Below are positions 8,825-17,937 of a stretch of DNA of 32,707 nucleotides, piece by piece. Position numbers and translations under genes: made by a program. Numbering within the stretch: position 1 is the stretch's first letter; every line of letters begins with the position of its first letter. Under the pieces are notes generated by a model. The model did not search any database. It was not told where the DNA came from and worked only from the letters and a program-made list of their open reading frames with translations. Source of the stretch: Rhodospirillales bacterium (GTDB lineage: Bacteria; Pseudomonadota; Alphaproteobacteria; BOG-932; Roseiterribacteraceae); the NCBI GenBank assembly GCA_028291365.1, contig JAQGIE010000267.1, forward strand, positions 1 through 32,707. Reading direction: 5' to 3'.

Positions 8825-10286
8825 GCTGGTCTCCTGATTGCCACCCGCCGCCCAGCGCTTTGAACAGGCTGACGATTGCGTTCAGGCGAGCAAATCGAAC
8901 TTGGGCCAAGGTCGTCTCGGCGGTGAAAAGCGCGGACTCCGTATTGAGGACGGTCAGCGTGTTCACCGTTCCGGCGTGCAGCTGCGCATTGGCCGCGTCA
9001 TAGGCTCGCCGCGCGGAGTTGACGGCTGCCTGCTGCCGTTTCTCCTGCTCGATCGTCTGCTGCGTGGCGGCGAGCGCGTCCTCGACGTCCTGGAAGGCCG
9101 ATATCGTCGACTTCCGATAATCGGCGAGCAGCTCGTCGTAAAAGGCTTGCGAGAACTGGTACTGACCCTCGAGCTTGCCGCCCGAGAAGATCGGCTGCGC
9201 GAGTCCTGCCGCGAGGCTGAACATCATGCCGGCTGGGCTGAAGAGAGAGGAGAGCGCGGTGCTTTCAAAGCCGCCCTGCGCGGTGAGCTGAAGCGACGGC
9301 AAGAACGCGGCACGCGCCACCTTGATGTCGGCGTTCGCGGCTTTCAGCTGCGCTTCGGCCATCGCCACGTCGGGGCGCCGCGCAAGCAGCTCCGATGGCA
9401 AGCCGGGAGCGACGGCGGGGCTGGACAGATCCGACAGGCTGCCGGTGGCGACGTCGACCGCTTGGGGAGTCTTGCCGACGAGAATGGCTAGCGCGTCGGT
9501 AAACTGACGCAATTGCTGGTGAAGCGGCGGCAGCTGGGCTTCCAGCGTCAGCACGGTCGTCTGCTGCTGCGCAACGTCGAGCGCCGTCACCGTTCCGGCG
9601 GCGTCCTGGGCTTCCAGCGCGGCCAATATTTCTCGGGCGCTGTTGAGATTGCGCGAAGTCGTGTCGATCTGGTCGCGCAGCTCCAGGATCTGGAAGTACG
9701 TGGTCGCGACGCTCGCAATCGTGGTGAGCGCAATGGTTTCCGCATTATAGCGGCTCGCCGCCGCGTTTTGCCTGGCGGCATCGACAGAGGCGTGATTGGC
9801 GCCCCAGAAATCGACTTCGTAGCTCGCGCTCAGGTCCGCGTTGAAGAGCGTCCTGGTGCTGCCGCCGCTGCCTGCTGCGGAGCTGGCGTTCGGCGCGCTG
9901 CGCGAGCGCGTGGCGCCGCCCGTGAAGCCGACCGAAGGCAACAACGCGGCGCCGGCGACGCGCACCTGCGCATCGGCCTCGCGGATCCGGGCGGCGGCGG
10001 CGGCAATGTCCAGATTCCCGGTTTTCGCTTCCCCGATGAAGGTGTCGAGCTGCGGCGAACCAAAGCCCTGCCACCAATCGGCAGCGGGCCATACCGGCTG
10101 GTCCGCAGCCTGGTCGCGCCATGTTGCGGGCACATCCAGGCCCGGACGCTCATAGGTCGGACCGACACTGCAACCACTCATGCCGATGATCAGCAGCGGT
10201 GCAAAAAATGCCGCTCGCGCACGGCCCATGCCAATGCGCGAAGGACGTGTTGAATCACCGGCGCGCGCGGTCCTGTGCATCACCAT
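8817..10286 (-). CDS. Outer-membrane efflux lipoprotein, NodT/OprM type
   Basis: Outer-membrane channel of a tripartite pump (OEP family, NodT type), 489 residues from the first ATG. A lipobox (GMSGC) is followed by the family hallmark SVGPTYERPGLDVPATW. Two homologous OEP repeats are rich in long helices with Gln/Ala heptads, with RPDVAMAEAQLKAAN in the middle. ATG at 10284-10286 has AAGAGA upstream. A second ATG at 10227-10229 would give 470 residues and a more usual short signal peptide, so the start is uncertain. It is the first gene of the operon with the adaptor and permease, an order opposite to the more common adaptor-first arrangement. The 258-base gap upstream (10287-10544) should contain the promoter; I see no convincing box there. 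Confidence 0.93.
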   Translation of the reverse strand: MVMHRTARAGDSTRPSRIGMGRARAAFFAPLLIIGMSGCSVGPTYERPGLDVPATWRDQAADQPVWPAADWWQGFGSPQLDTFIGEAKTGNLDIAAAAARIREADAQVRVAGAALLPSVGFTGGATRSRSAPNASSAAGSGGSTRTLFNADLSASYEVDFWGANHASVDAARQNAAASRYNAETIALTTIASVATTYFQILELRDQIDTTSRNLNSAREILAALEAQDAAGTVTALDVAQQQTTVLTLEAQLPPLHQQLRQFTDALAILVGKTPQAVDVATGSLSDLSSPAVAPGLPSELLARRPDVAMAEAQLKAANADIKVARAAFLPSLQLTAQGGFESTALSSLFSPAGMMFSLAAGLAQPIFSGGKLEGQYQFSQAFYDELLADYRKSTISAFQDVEDALAATQQTIEQEKRQQAAVNSARRAYDAANAQLHAGTVNTLTVLNTESALFTAETTLAQVRFARLNAIVSLFKALGGGWQSGDQRA

Positions 10287-10544
10287 CGGATCTCTTCTTC
10301 GTCATCGCGACGCACTGACATTGCGCGATCACTGGCGAATACATCCGCGACACCGTGTCCACATCGCGAGGCACGCTTACAGAGCAGGCGAGCCAGGCTG
10401 ACTCAGCGCAGCGCGCTCGTCGATTAAACTTTCCTTCATGCAAGGTGCACGGAGGCATTTGCGACGAGGACGATGGTCAGCCGGTTGCGCGGGCTGGCAG
10501 GCGATCCCGGTCCAATTGGGTCCGTCGGCGCGGACTGGGGACTG

Positions 10545-12107
10545 CTACCTGATCGGCGCCGTGTGGTTCCGCGTGACACCGTCGGCCATGAATCGCTCCA
10601 GATCCTGCGCAAGTTTTTTGTGCTCGGCTTCGTCGCGATACATCATGTGGCCGCCTTCATAACATTTGACCGTAATGCGCCTGGTCAGGTCGTCGGGCAG
10701 CGTCGCGATCGAACGCGCTTGTCCCTCGCAGCTATTGGTCGGGTCATAGCGGCCCACCGCGACAAGGATCTGTAGCCCGGGTTGCAGCTGCATCGCGTTC
10801 TGCACCCATGACGGATTCTCGTTGAACATATGCCAGACTTCGCCGTCGACACGTCCCATCGCAAGCGCGGCCGCCGCGCCGTCGGTCTGGTTGTACGACC
10901 ATTGCTTGCCACTGCTGCGCCGCTCCGCTCCCGGCGTCGGCATATACCCCGCTTCCAGCGCGCGATAGGCGAGGTCGGTGTTGAAGCCGAGCGCGCCCGT
11001 GTAGCCGAGATCGGTTGCATAGCCCAACTCTTCGCGTAGATAGCGCGATATGTGGAACTGCCGTTCAGGTGGCTGCTTTTCGTCGCCGAACCGGCGCGTG
11101 TCGACCTCCGCCAACTCGCGCGCCCTGTCGCCGTCGAAAAAGCCCGTGAGGAATTGTCGCGTGTTCATCACAAGCGTTTTGGCGTCGATTTGGTCGGGAC
11201 GCACGCCGGTATAGGCGGCGAGCTGCTCGATGATATTTTTGCGCTCCGCGTCGGACAGCGTGTCGGCTTTGTCCAGCGCCGGCAGATAGGCCGCAGCCAC
11301 CCACGCATCGACCTGTCGCATCGTTATAACGGGAACGCGCTGCAGGTCGGGCGACAGGCGCCTGTAGTGGAGGGCGGTTGCGGCGTGGTTCTGCACGTTC
11401 ATCGCATTCCAGAACGACACCGGCATCTTCACGCTGGGAAACCCGCCGGAGATCAGCAGAAGCCCCGTGACGTTCAGGCCGCGTTTGGCTAGAAACTCCG
11501 CCACCGCAGCGGCGCGCCACACGCCATAGCTTTCGCCCAGCAGGAACAACGGCTGCGTCTGCGCGCCAAAGCGGGCGCGATAGGCGCGCACGAACTCGGA
11601 CGCGGCCGCGACATCACCCTTCATGTTGAAGAATTCAGGCGCGAATTGCGGCTGCGCCAGGCGACTGAAGCCGGTCTCGACCGGGTCGTAGAACACCAGA
11701 TCCGACGTAGTCAGCAGGGTCAGCAGATTGTCGACGACGCCGTCCTTGGTGATACGGCGGGGTCCGAGAAACTCGGTGTGAACATAGATTGACGGAATCG
11801 TCGGCCCGCCGTTCCAGGCGATCATCAGCGGCCGCGGCGCGCTGCCAGCCTTCTGCTTAACCACATAGGCGACGAAAAAGACATGCGCGTGCACCTCGCC
11901 CGTCTCGTCGACACGGATCGGCAGGCGGCCCACGCGTGCCTCGTACTGCAACGGACCGTGCGCAGTCTGCATCGTGTGCTCGGTGATGACGATCGGCTCG
12001 TCGCCGGTCACCAGCGGTGCGATCATGCGTGACCACGCGTGTGCCGCGTGTGCGCTACCGGCCGCGAATGCTACGGCGAGCGCGACGGCGATGGCGGCGT
12101 GCTTCAT
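10545..12107 (-). CDS. Exported serine carboxypeptidase-like protein (peptidase family S10)
   Basis: 520-residue secreted alpha/beta hydrolase that would remove C-terminal residues from peptides. The signal peptide is MKHAAIAVALAVAFAAGSAHA. The S10 features appear in order: IAWNGGPTIPS (about 96-106, the oxyanion region, normally NGGPG), the nucleophile motif GESYG with Ser193, a catalytic Asp in VAVGRYDPTNSC and a catalytic His in YEGGHMMY near the end. The start at 12105-12107 was chosen because it begins the signal peptide and overlaps the S9 peptidase stop as ATGA. The frame stays open upstream to 12734, but that part is antisense to the S9 gene and not coding. Last gene of the sigma-FecR-receptor-peptidase series. 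Substrate unknown. Confidence 0.88.
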   Translation of the reverse strand: MKHAAIAVALAVAFAAGSAHAAHAWSRMIAPLVTGDEPIVITEHTMQTAHGPLQYEARVGRLPIRVDETGEVHAHVFFVAYVVKQKAGSAPRPLMIAWNGGPTIPSIYVHTEFLGPRRITKDGVVDNLLTLLTTSDLVFYDPVETGFSRLAQPQFAPEFFNMKGDVAAASEFVRAYRARFGAQTQPLFLLGESYGVWRAAAVAEFLAKRGLNVTGLLLISGGFPSVKMPVSFWNAMNVQNHAATALHYRRLSPDLQRVPVITMRQVDAWVAAAYLPALDKADTLSDAERKNIIEQLAAYTGVRPDQIDAKTLVMNTRQFLTGFFDGDRARELAEVDTRRFGDEKQPPERQFHISRYLREELGYATDLGYTGALGFNTDLAYRALEAGYMPTPGAERRSSGKQWSYNQTDGAAAALAMGRVDGEVWHMFNENPSWVQNAMQLQPGLQILVAVGRYDPTNSCEGQARSIATLPDDLTRRITVKCYEGGHMMYRDEAEHKKLAQDLERFMADGVTRNHTAPIR

Positions 12108-14248
12108 TTCGTTCGGTCCGGCATCAGTGCGTCGATGAAGAACATCATTTCGGCGGCGACGAGTTCGGGTTGTTTGATCGAGTCCGGCACCGAATGGCCG
12201 CCTTGCGCTTCTTCGATCAGCAGCGGTTTCGCGCCCACCTCTTCCAGCTTGGCGACGAATTTGCGCGCCTGACCGGGACCGACCTGGTTGTCCTCGGTCG
12301 AAGTCATCACAAGAATGCGCGGATAGGGCAGGCCGGTACGGATGTTCTGGTACGGCGACCAGGACAGGATCGTCGGCAGGATTTTCGGATCGTCCCAGTC
12401 GCCGAACTCCGTCTTCTGGCCTTTGATGATGCCCGAGCCCGACGTGCTGAGCGCGCCGACATCGGTCACCGGCACGCCGACGAAAATCGCACCGAACAGA
12501 TCGGGATGCTGCGTCACCATCGCGGCGGTCAGCAGTCCGCCGCCCGAACGGCCGAACGCACCGAGCCTGTTCGGCGCAGTGAAGCCGCTGGCGATCAGGT
12601 CCTCCGCCACCGCGGCGAAATCGTCGAAAGAGTTCTGCTTGTTCAGACCGGTGCCGGCGAGTCGCCACGCGTCGCCGCGCTCGCCCCCGCCACGGATCGC
12701 GGTCGCCGCATAGGCACCGCCGCGCGCGAGCCACGACACCATCCCACGCCCGAGTCCCGACGAGAAATAATCGGGGCTGAAATTGAGTCCGAAACTACCA
12801 TAGCCGCTCATCACGGTCGGCACTGGTCCGGGCGCGGGATATTTCGGCCGCACCAGATAGTAATCGACCAAGGTGCCGTCCTTGGATTTCGCTGCGCGGA
12901 CCTCGACCGTGAAGTCGCGCGCCTCGAAGATCTGCTTGCCCGCTTCGATCTCGACCGGCTTTTTGCCGGGCGCGAGCAAGTCGAGCGTGCTGGGCGTCAG
13001 AAAGCCTTTCCGTTCGACCAACAGCTCGCTACTGACGCCGTCGGGCTTGATCACGTTCAGCGCGACACCGGGCGGCGCCGATTGCAGCTTGCGCACCGAC
13101 CAGCCCTTTGTGGTCGGCGTCGCACGCATCAGTGTCTTTCGGAGGTTGTTGTCTTCGACGAACACAATGCTGTCGCCAGTGCCGTCGATCCCATCGCTGA
13201 CATATGTGCCGCGATCCGGCACGAAGACTGCGCTGACATGGCTGGGCACATCGGCGCGAACGTCGTAGGCGACGATCGTCTCGGCCGCGTACGCCTCGCC
13301 CTCGATCGTCGCGGGAGCGGCGAGCTGCACCGATATGTAGGGGTAGCGCAGCGCAGGACGTCCGACATATTTCAGCTTCTGCGGCAGGTCGATCTTCGAC
13401 AAGGTGCCGCCCGAGTCGATCAGTCGGTATTCGATCGTCGAATAGTCGTGGATGATCGTCAGCACGCCGCGCCGCTGCACACCGGCGCCCAGCGCGAACG
13501 CTTCGACGAGCGAGGTGGACGGCGGTGCTTCGTACAGTTTCTTCGCGTCGACGAGGTTCGTGCCGCGCTTCCACAAATAGAGTGCGGCGGGGAAGTTGCT
13601 CGGTAGCGCCGGACTTCCGTCGAGTGAATGTGCAATTAGAAGCGTGTCCTGGTTCAGCCAGGCGGTGAAAGAACGATTGGGCCTGGTGCGGAAGCCACCT
13701 TCGACGAAGTCGCCTTTGCGCAGATCGAACTCGCGCAGCTCCAGGCTCGACGAGCCACCGGGCGACAGCGCCAGCAAACAGCGGTTGAAGTCGGGCGGCA
13801 GACAGCGGCTGGGAAAGTCGAACATGCTGAGCCCGCTCAACACGTAGGACGCGCCTTCGCGACGATTGAGTTCACCGACATCGAGCACGGTGCGCCAGCC
13901 CGACGGCGCGCGGCCCGCGCGCTTGGGCGCGACTTGCAGCAGGCCCGACGAATGTGCCGCGTCGCGCGTCAGACGCACGAAATGATCGCCCAGCAGAAAC
14001 GTCGGCGGGCGCGGCGCGCTGGCGGCGAGACTGTCGCGCAGCTCGCGTTCCAAGGTGGGGAAGAGCGGTTTGGCCGACAAGTTCGCGACGGCGCGGTCGC
14101 GCCGTTCCTTGGCCCAGGCGATCGCGGCCGGCGCGCGCTGTTCTTCGAGCCAGCGATACTTATCGATGGCGGTCGCTGCGTCCTGCGCGACAGCGAGAGG
14201 CGCCGCGAGCGACAGTGCGAACGACACGGCGAGCAGCCGGATCACCAT
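12104..14248 (-). CDS. Exported prolyl oligopeptidase-family serine peptidase (S9)
   Basis: 714-residue peptidase with signal peptide MVIRLLAVSFALSLAAPLAVAQ. A beta-propeller region (about 90-440) gates the C-terminal alpha/beta hydrolase domain. That domain carries S9A hallmarks: SGYGSFGLNFSPDY, AIRGGGERGDAW and KQNSFDDF, the nucleophile Ser568 in GRSGGG, Asp653 in TEDNQVGP and His685 in AQGGHS, so the triad is intact. S9 enzymes cut after proline or other preferred residues in short peptides. Position directly behind a TonB receptor, with 58 bases between them, suggests it acts on an imported peptide. Exported S9 enzymes beside TonB receptors include lasso-peptide isopeptidases; the motifs here look more like ordinary S9A, so that function is only a possibility. 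Confidence 0.92.
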   Translation of the reverse strand: MVIRLLAVSFALSLAAPLAVAQDAATAIDKYRWLEEQRAPAAIAWAKERRDRAVANLSAKPLFPTLERELRDSLAASAPRPPTFLLGDHFVRLTRDAAHSSGLLQVAPKRAGRAPSGWRTVLDVGELNRREGASYVLSGLSMFDFPSRCLPPDFNRCLLALSPGGSSSLELREFDLRKGDFVEGGFRTRPNRSFTAWLNQDTLLIAHSLDGSPALPSNFPAALYLWKRGTNLVDAKKLYEAPPSTSLVEAFALGAGVQRRGVLTIIHDYSTIEYRLIDSGGTLSKIDLPQKLKYVGRPALRYPYISVQLAAPATIEGEAYAAETIVAYDVRADVPSHVSAVFVPDRGTYVSDGIDGTGDSIVFVEDNNLRKTLMRATPTTKGWSVRKLQSAPPGVALNVIKPDGVSSELLVERKGFLTPSTLDLLAPGKKPVEIEAGKQIFEARDFTVEVRAAKSKDGTLVDYYLVRPKYPAPGPVPTVMSGYGSFGLNFSPDYFSSGLGRGMVSWLARGGAYAATAIRGGGERGDAWRLAGTGLNKQNSFDDFAAVAEDLIASGFTAPNRLGAFGRSGGGLLTAAMVTQHPDLFGAIFVGVPVTDVGALSTSGSGIIKGQKTEFGDWDDPKILPTILSWSPYQNIRTGLPYPRILVMTSTEDNQVGPGQARKFVAKLEEVGAKPLLIEEAQGGHSVPDSIKQPELVAAEMMFFIDALMPDRTK

Positions 14249-14306
14249 CCTGTTCGTCCGTCCAGATGGCGGGATGCCCGTGCGAACGCTCGCACGGGCG
14301 CGCCAA

Positions 14307-16811
14307 TTACCATTTCTGCGTGACGCTGATGCCGATCGTGCGCGGCGGATTCACTGCGTAGCGATACGGGTCGCCGGGCTGGTTGCCGCCACCGGTGTAA
14401 CCAAGCAGGCTGCGCTTGTCGGCAAGGTTGATGACGAAGGCGCTGATCCGGGTTCCGTCGCGCTCGACACCGACATGCATGCCGATCTGGCCAAAGCCGG
14501 GCATGCGGAAATCGATCGCGTCGAGCATGGAGCTGCGATAGCGATAGTCGGCGCCGATGAACCCGTCCCAGTTCTGGAACAACTCGTGGCGATACTCCGC
14601 CTGTAGCGAGGCGACGAACTTGGCGACGAACTGTAGCTGGTCGCCGTCATTTACGGTGCCAACCGTCTGCGTGAAATGCGCGTCGGTGTAGGCGACGCCC
14701 GCGACGAGATCGAGACCCGGTAGCGGCGTCAGTTGGAACTGTCCTTCAAAGCCTTTGCTGACCGCAGTGCCGCCATTTCCGTTGACCAGGAACGGCTGGC
14801 CAACCACCGCTGGCACCAGCGTCTGGACGTCGGTCCAGTCGATATAGAAGACATCGACATCAAACACCGCGCGGCCGCCCCAGGCCTTCGCCTTGATGCC
14901 CGTCTCGTAGCTCCACACCGTGTCAGGATTGTAGGTGAACACGAAGTTCGGAATGTCGAGCGGTGGCTGCGGACGGCCGCCGCCGGGACGAAAACCGCTG
15001 GCGGCGCGCACATAAAGCAGCGCGTCGTCGGTGATGCGCCAGCGGATGCCGGCCGAGTAGGTGTCGACATCGTTGATTGGCCGGTCGTGACGCGAGATCA
15101 CTGCGGTCGGGTTGGCCGGGGTGAAGACATAGCCCGTCTGCACCGTGTCGTTGGCCTGCGAGATATGGCTACGCCGATAGCCGACGCTGACATCAATGTC
15201 GGGGCGGATGTAGTAGGTCGCGTTCACGAAGCCCGCGAACTCCTGCAGGTCGTTGCTGGAATTGCTGAGCGACGCGATGCCGGCCGGCTGCGGCAGCAGC
15301 ACATACTCCGGGCTGCGGATATTGACCGTGCCGCCGGTGTGCGACGTCTCTTTCTGATAGATGCCGCCGACCACCCATTCGAACACGTCGTTGGCGGCTG
15401 ATTGCAGCCGCGCCTCTTCCGAGACTTTCTTGATGTTGTAGTTGTTGACCAGGCTGGCGACGCTGCCGACCGGCTCGTGCAGCGCGTTGACGTATGACGC
15501 GCGCGTGTAGGTGCCGGTGACATCGGTGAATCGGTAGATGTCCTCGCGCGACGCGCCGGTCGCGGACACGAGCGACGCGAAGCCCAGATCGTAGCGAACT
15601 TCCGCCGTATAGATCTGGTCCTTGACGCTGTTGGGCTGGGGCAGGCGCAGCCATTGATTGAGGTCGCCGTGCAGCGCGATGAAGGGGGGCGGCGCATTGG
15701 GCGCAGCGTTGTACGACACCGCGTTCAAACCGTCGGCCTTGGCTTGCTGGTACACCGCGCCCAGCTTGATCTGCAGCTTGTCGGTCGGCTCGTACAGAAT
15801 GCTGGCGCGCAGGCCCCAGGCGCGATCGCTGTTGACGTCCTTGCGGCCGTTCAGCCCGTTATCGATGAAGCCACCGTCGCGACGGTAGAAACCGCTCAAG
15901 CGCACGCCCAGCACGTCCTGCACGATCGGTGCCGAACCTGCAGCGCGCAGCTTGTAGCCGATTTCGCCGTGCTCGATGCTGCCCATCTCGGCGCTGGTGG
16001 TGAAATCGGTCGACGACAGGTTGGGCGACTTGGTCACGTATTTCAGCACGCCGCCCAGTGACGATGCGCCGTACAACGTGCCTTGCGGACCTTTCAGAAC
16101 TTCGACGTGATCAAGATCGGCTGGATCGATGTCGGGTGTATAGTTTGATCCCTGCGCCTCGTTGCTCGCCGAACCGACCGGGATTTCGTCGACATAGGTC
16201 GCGACCGACGAGCCGAGACCCAGCGCCGCGACACCGCGGATGGTGATCTGGTTCTGGCCCGGCCGCCCGAACGACGTGAAGGCGACGCCGGGTACGAAGC
16301 CGAGATAGTCTTCAAGATTGTTGGCGTTAAGCCTTTCCAGCGTGTCGCCGCTGATGGCCGAGATGCCAGCGCCGATCGACGACAGTTTCTCGGACTTCTT
16401 GTTGGCGGTAACGATGATTTCGGCGACATCGCTGCCGCCGACCAGCGTTTGTCCGCGCCGTCCAGCCGGCGACGCGGCCGCACCGACGCGCGTGATCACC
16501 GCCGACCCGTCGATCCCGATCGAATAACGCAGGCCCGATCCCGCCAGCAGCTGCTGCAACGCCGCTTCGAATCCGGTCGCCTTGTCGATGGCAGGCGCGC
16601 GCATGCCGCGCACCAGCGCCGTGTCGAACAGCACGTTGCGGTTGAAGAACCGTCCGGTCGCGAGCAGCGCGTCGCCGAGATCCTGCGCCGGCAGCGAAAT
16701 CGCCGATGGGGCCGGGCTCGCTGCAGTCTGTGCAGATGCCGGTCCAGCGGCGATCGAACTTAGACAGACGCAGACCAATGCTGCGAGTTTCAACTTCACG
16801 CTCATCGCCAT
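14307..16811 (-). CDS. TonB-dependent outer-membrane receptor with N-terminal STN signalling domain
   Basis: 834-residue FecA/FpvA-type transducer. The signal peptide ends around PASAQ (residue 28). An STN domain follows at about 38-112 (ISLPAQDLGDALLATGRFFN, GLRYSI). Next is a TonB-box-like segment (DVAEIIVTA, about 128-136), a plug domain (ITIRGVAALG, LKGPQGTLYGASSLGG) and a 22-strand barrel ending in ISVTQKW with a terminal aromatic residue. The STN domain contacts a FecR protein to signal substrate binding; the FecR and sigma genes lie directly upstream, 103 bases away, so regulation by its own ligand is expected. Two in-frame ATGs (16811 and 16805) are possible. Barrel features place it with general receptors; the ligand (ferric siderophore, peptide or other) is not evident. 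Confidence 0.95.
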   Translation of the reverse strand: MAMSVKLKLAALVCVCLSSIAAGPASAQTAASPAPSAISLPAQDLGDALLATGRFFNRNVLFDTALVRGMRAPAIDKATGFEAALQQLLAGSGLRYSIGIDGSAVITRVGAAASPAGRRGQTLVGGSDVAEIIVTANKKSEKLSSIGAGISAISGDTLERLNANNLEDYLGFVPGVAFTSFGRPGQNQITIRGVAALGLGSSVATYVDEIPVGSASNEAQGSNYTPDIDPADLDHVEVLKGPQGTLYGASSLGGVLKYVTKSPNLSSTDFTTSAEMGSIEHGEIGYKLRAAGSAPIVQDVLGVRLSGFYRRDGGFIDNGLNGRKDVNSDRAWGLRASILYEPTDKLQIKLGAVYQQAKADGLNAVSYNAAPNAPPPFIALHGDLNQWLRLPQPNSVKDQIYTAEVRYDLGFASLVSATGASREDIYRFTDVTGTYTRASYVNALHEPVGSVASLVNNYNIKKVSEEARLQSAANDVFEWVVGGIYQKETSHTGGTVNIRSPEYVLLPQPAGIASLSNSSNDLQEFAGFVNATYYIRPDIDVSVGYRRSHISQANDTVQTGYVFTPANPTAVISRHDRPINDVDTYSAGIRWRITDDALLYVRAASGFRPGGGRPQPPLDIPNFVFTYNPDTVWSYETGIKAKAWGGRAVFDVDVFYIDWTDVQTLVPAVVGQPFLVNGNGGTAVSKGFEGQFQLTPLPGLDLVAGVAYTDAHFTQTVGTVNDGDQLQFVAKFVASLQAEYRHELFQNWDGFIGADYRYRSSMLDAIDFRMPGFGQIGMHVGVERDGTRISAFVINLADKRSLLGYTGGGNQPGDPYRYAVNPPRTIGISVTQKW

Positions 16812-16914
16812 CCCCGTCCTGTGATGGCCCGGTTCGTTCGGGCTCTTGTGGTGAGACGCGGCACGAAAGGAGATTTGCCAGCGCGTTGCGAAAATCTATC
16901 GCCGTGTTACGCGC

Positions 16915-17937
16915 CTACTGCTTGCGGCGGGCGATCTGGATCGTACCGTCGGGCTGGCGTTGCCACGTCAGCGGGAAAGCGCGGGTGAGGTTGTCGAGGA
17001 ACGATGGAAAATCGTTGACGCGGTAGATGCCGCTGACCTGCAACGCTTCGAGATCGGGCGTCGCCAGCCGGATCGTCGCAGGCGAGTAGCGCGCGAATTC
17101 GCGCACCGCGGCACCGAGGAATGTGCCGGCAAACACGATCTTGCCCGAACGCCAGGCGAGTTCGTCATTCGGATCGACGCGCCTGATCGTCGGCGCGCGT
17201 CCTTGCGGCAGCCCGGGCTCATAACTTGCTTTCTGTCCCGGCTCGAGCACTGCTTCAATTGCGCTTGAGCGCGCGTTGCGCAGCTCGACCCGACCGCTAA
17301 CCAGCACCACCGCGGTTGTCGATTCGTCCCGGCGCACCGCGAAATCGGTGCCGGTCGCGTGCACGACGACGCGATCGGCGGCAACGGTGAAGGGGCGGTA
17401 GCTCTCGTGCGCGACGTCGAACTCGGCTTCGCCGGTCAGCAGAAGCAGCTCGCGCTTTCGCCACAACATGCGCACCGCGATCTGCGTCGATCCGTTCAAA
17501 CGGACGCGGCTGCCGTCACTGAGCTGCACGTCGAGCCGTTCACCCTGGCTCGACTCATAGTGATCGGTTGCGACACTTTCGGCTCGGTAGAGGACAATCG
17601 CGGCAGCCAGCACGGCAGCGGCGGCAACCCAACGGGCCGCGCTCACCGGTCGCGTCATCTCAGCCGGTTGCGACCGGTCGCGCCGCGGCAATGGCCCGCG
17701 GGCAGTACCGCGCGCGGCTTCGGCCAGCACGCGCCGCCACAGCACCGGATTGCCCAGCGCCGACCAAGTCCGTTCGGTCAGGTCCATCGCATAGGCATGT
17801 CGCGGATCGGCCGCGATCCAGCTGCGCAGCGCCTCGACGTCGACCGTGTCGGGTTCGCCCGCCAGCCGGCCCAGCCAGTCGGCGGCGACGTCCATCGTCG
17901 CATCGTCGGGCAGGTTGGCGGTGCCGCGCGTGCTCAT
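16915..17937 (-). CDS. FecR-family anti-sigma / signal-transducing inner-membrane protein
   Basis: 340-residue inner-membrane regulator that holds the ECF sigma factor and relays the signal from the receptor STN domain. The N-terminal cytoplasmic part contains the DUF4880-like DVAADWLGRLAG and LRSWIAADPRHAYAMD. One transmembrane helix follows at about 101-120 (AARWVAAAAVLAAAIVLY). The periplasmic FecR domain has GERLDVQLSDGSRVRLNGST and LLTGEAEFDVAHE, and the end is an STN-like C-terminal domain (VSGIYRVNDFPSFLDNLTRAFPL). The start at 17935-17937 overlaps the sigma stop as ATGA. The same frame is open farther upstream to 18162, but that is antisense to the sigma gene. Confidence 0.93.
   Translation of the reverse strand: MSTRGTANLPDDATMDVAADWLGRLAGEPDTVDVEALRSWIAADPRHAYAMDLTERTWSALGNPVLWRRVLAEAARGTARGPLPRRDRSQPAEMTRPVSAARWVAAAAVLAAAIVLYRAESVATDHYESSQGERLDVQLSDGSRVRLNGSTQIAVRMLWRKRELLLLTGEAEFDVAHESYRPFTVAADRVVVHATGTDFAVRRDESTTAVVLVSGRVELRNARSSAIEAVLEPGQKASYEPGLPQGRAPTIRRVDPNDELAWRSGKIVFAGTFLGAAVREFARYSPATIRLATPDLEALQVSGIYRVNDFPSFLDNLTRAFPLTWQRQPDGTIQIARRKQ

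Noticed and set aside
12108-12734. N-terminal extension of the S10 carboxypeptidase frame
   Set aside because: The extra 209 codons are antisense-type sequence over the S9 gene, and a clear signal peptide starts at 12107 with an ATGA overlap.
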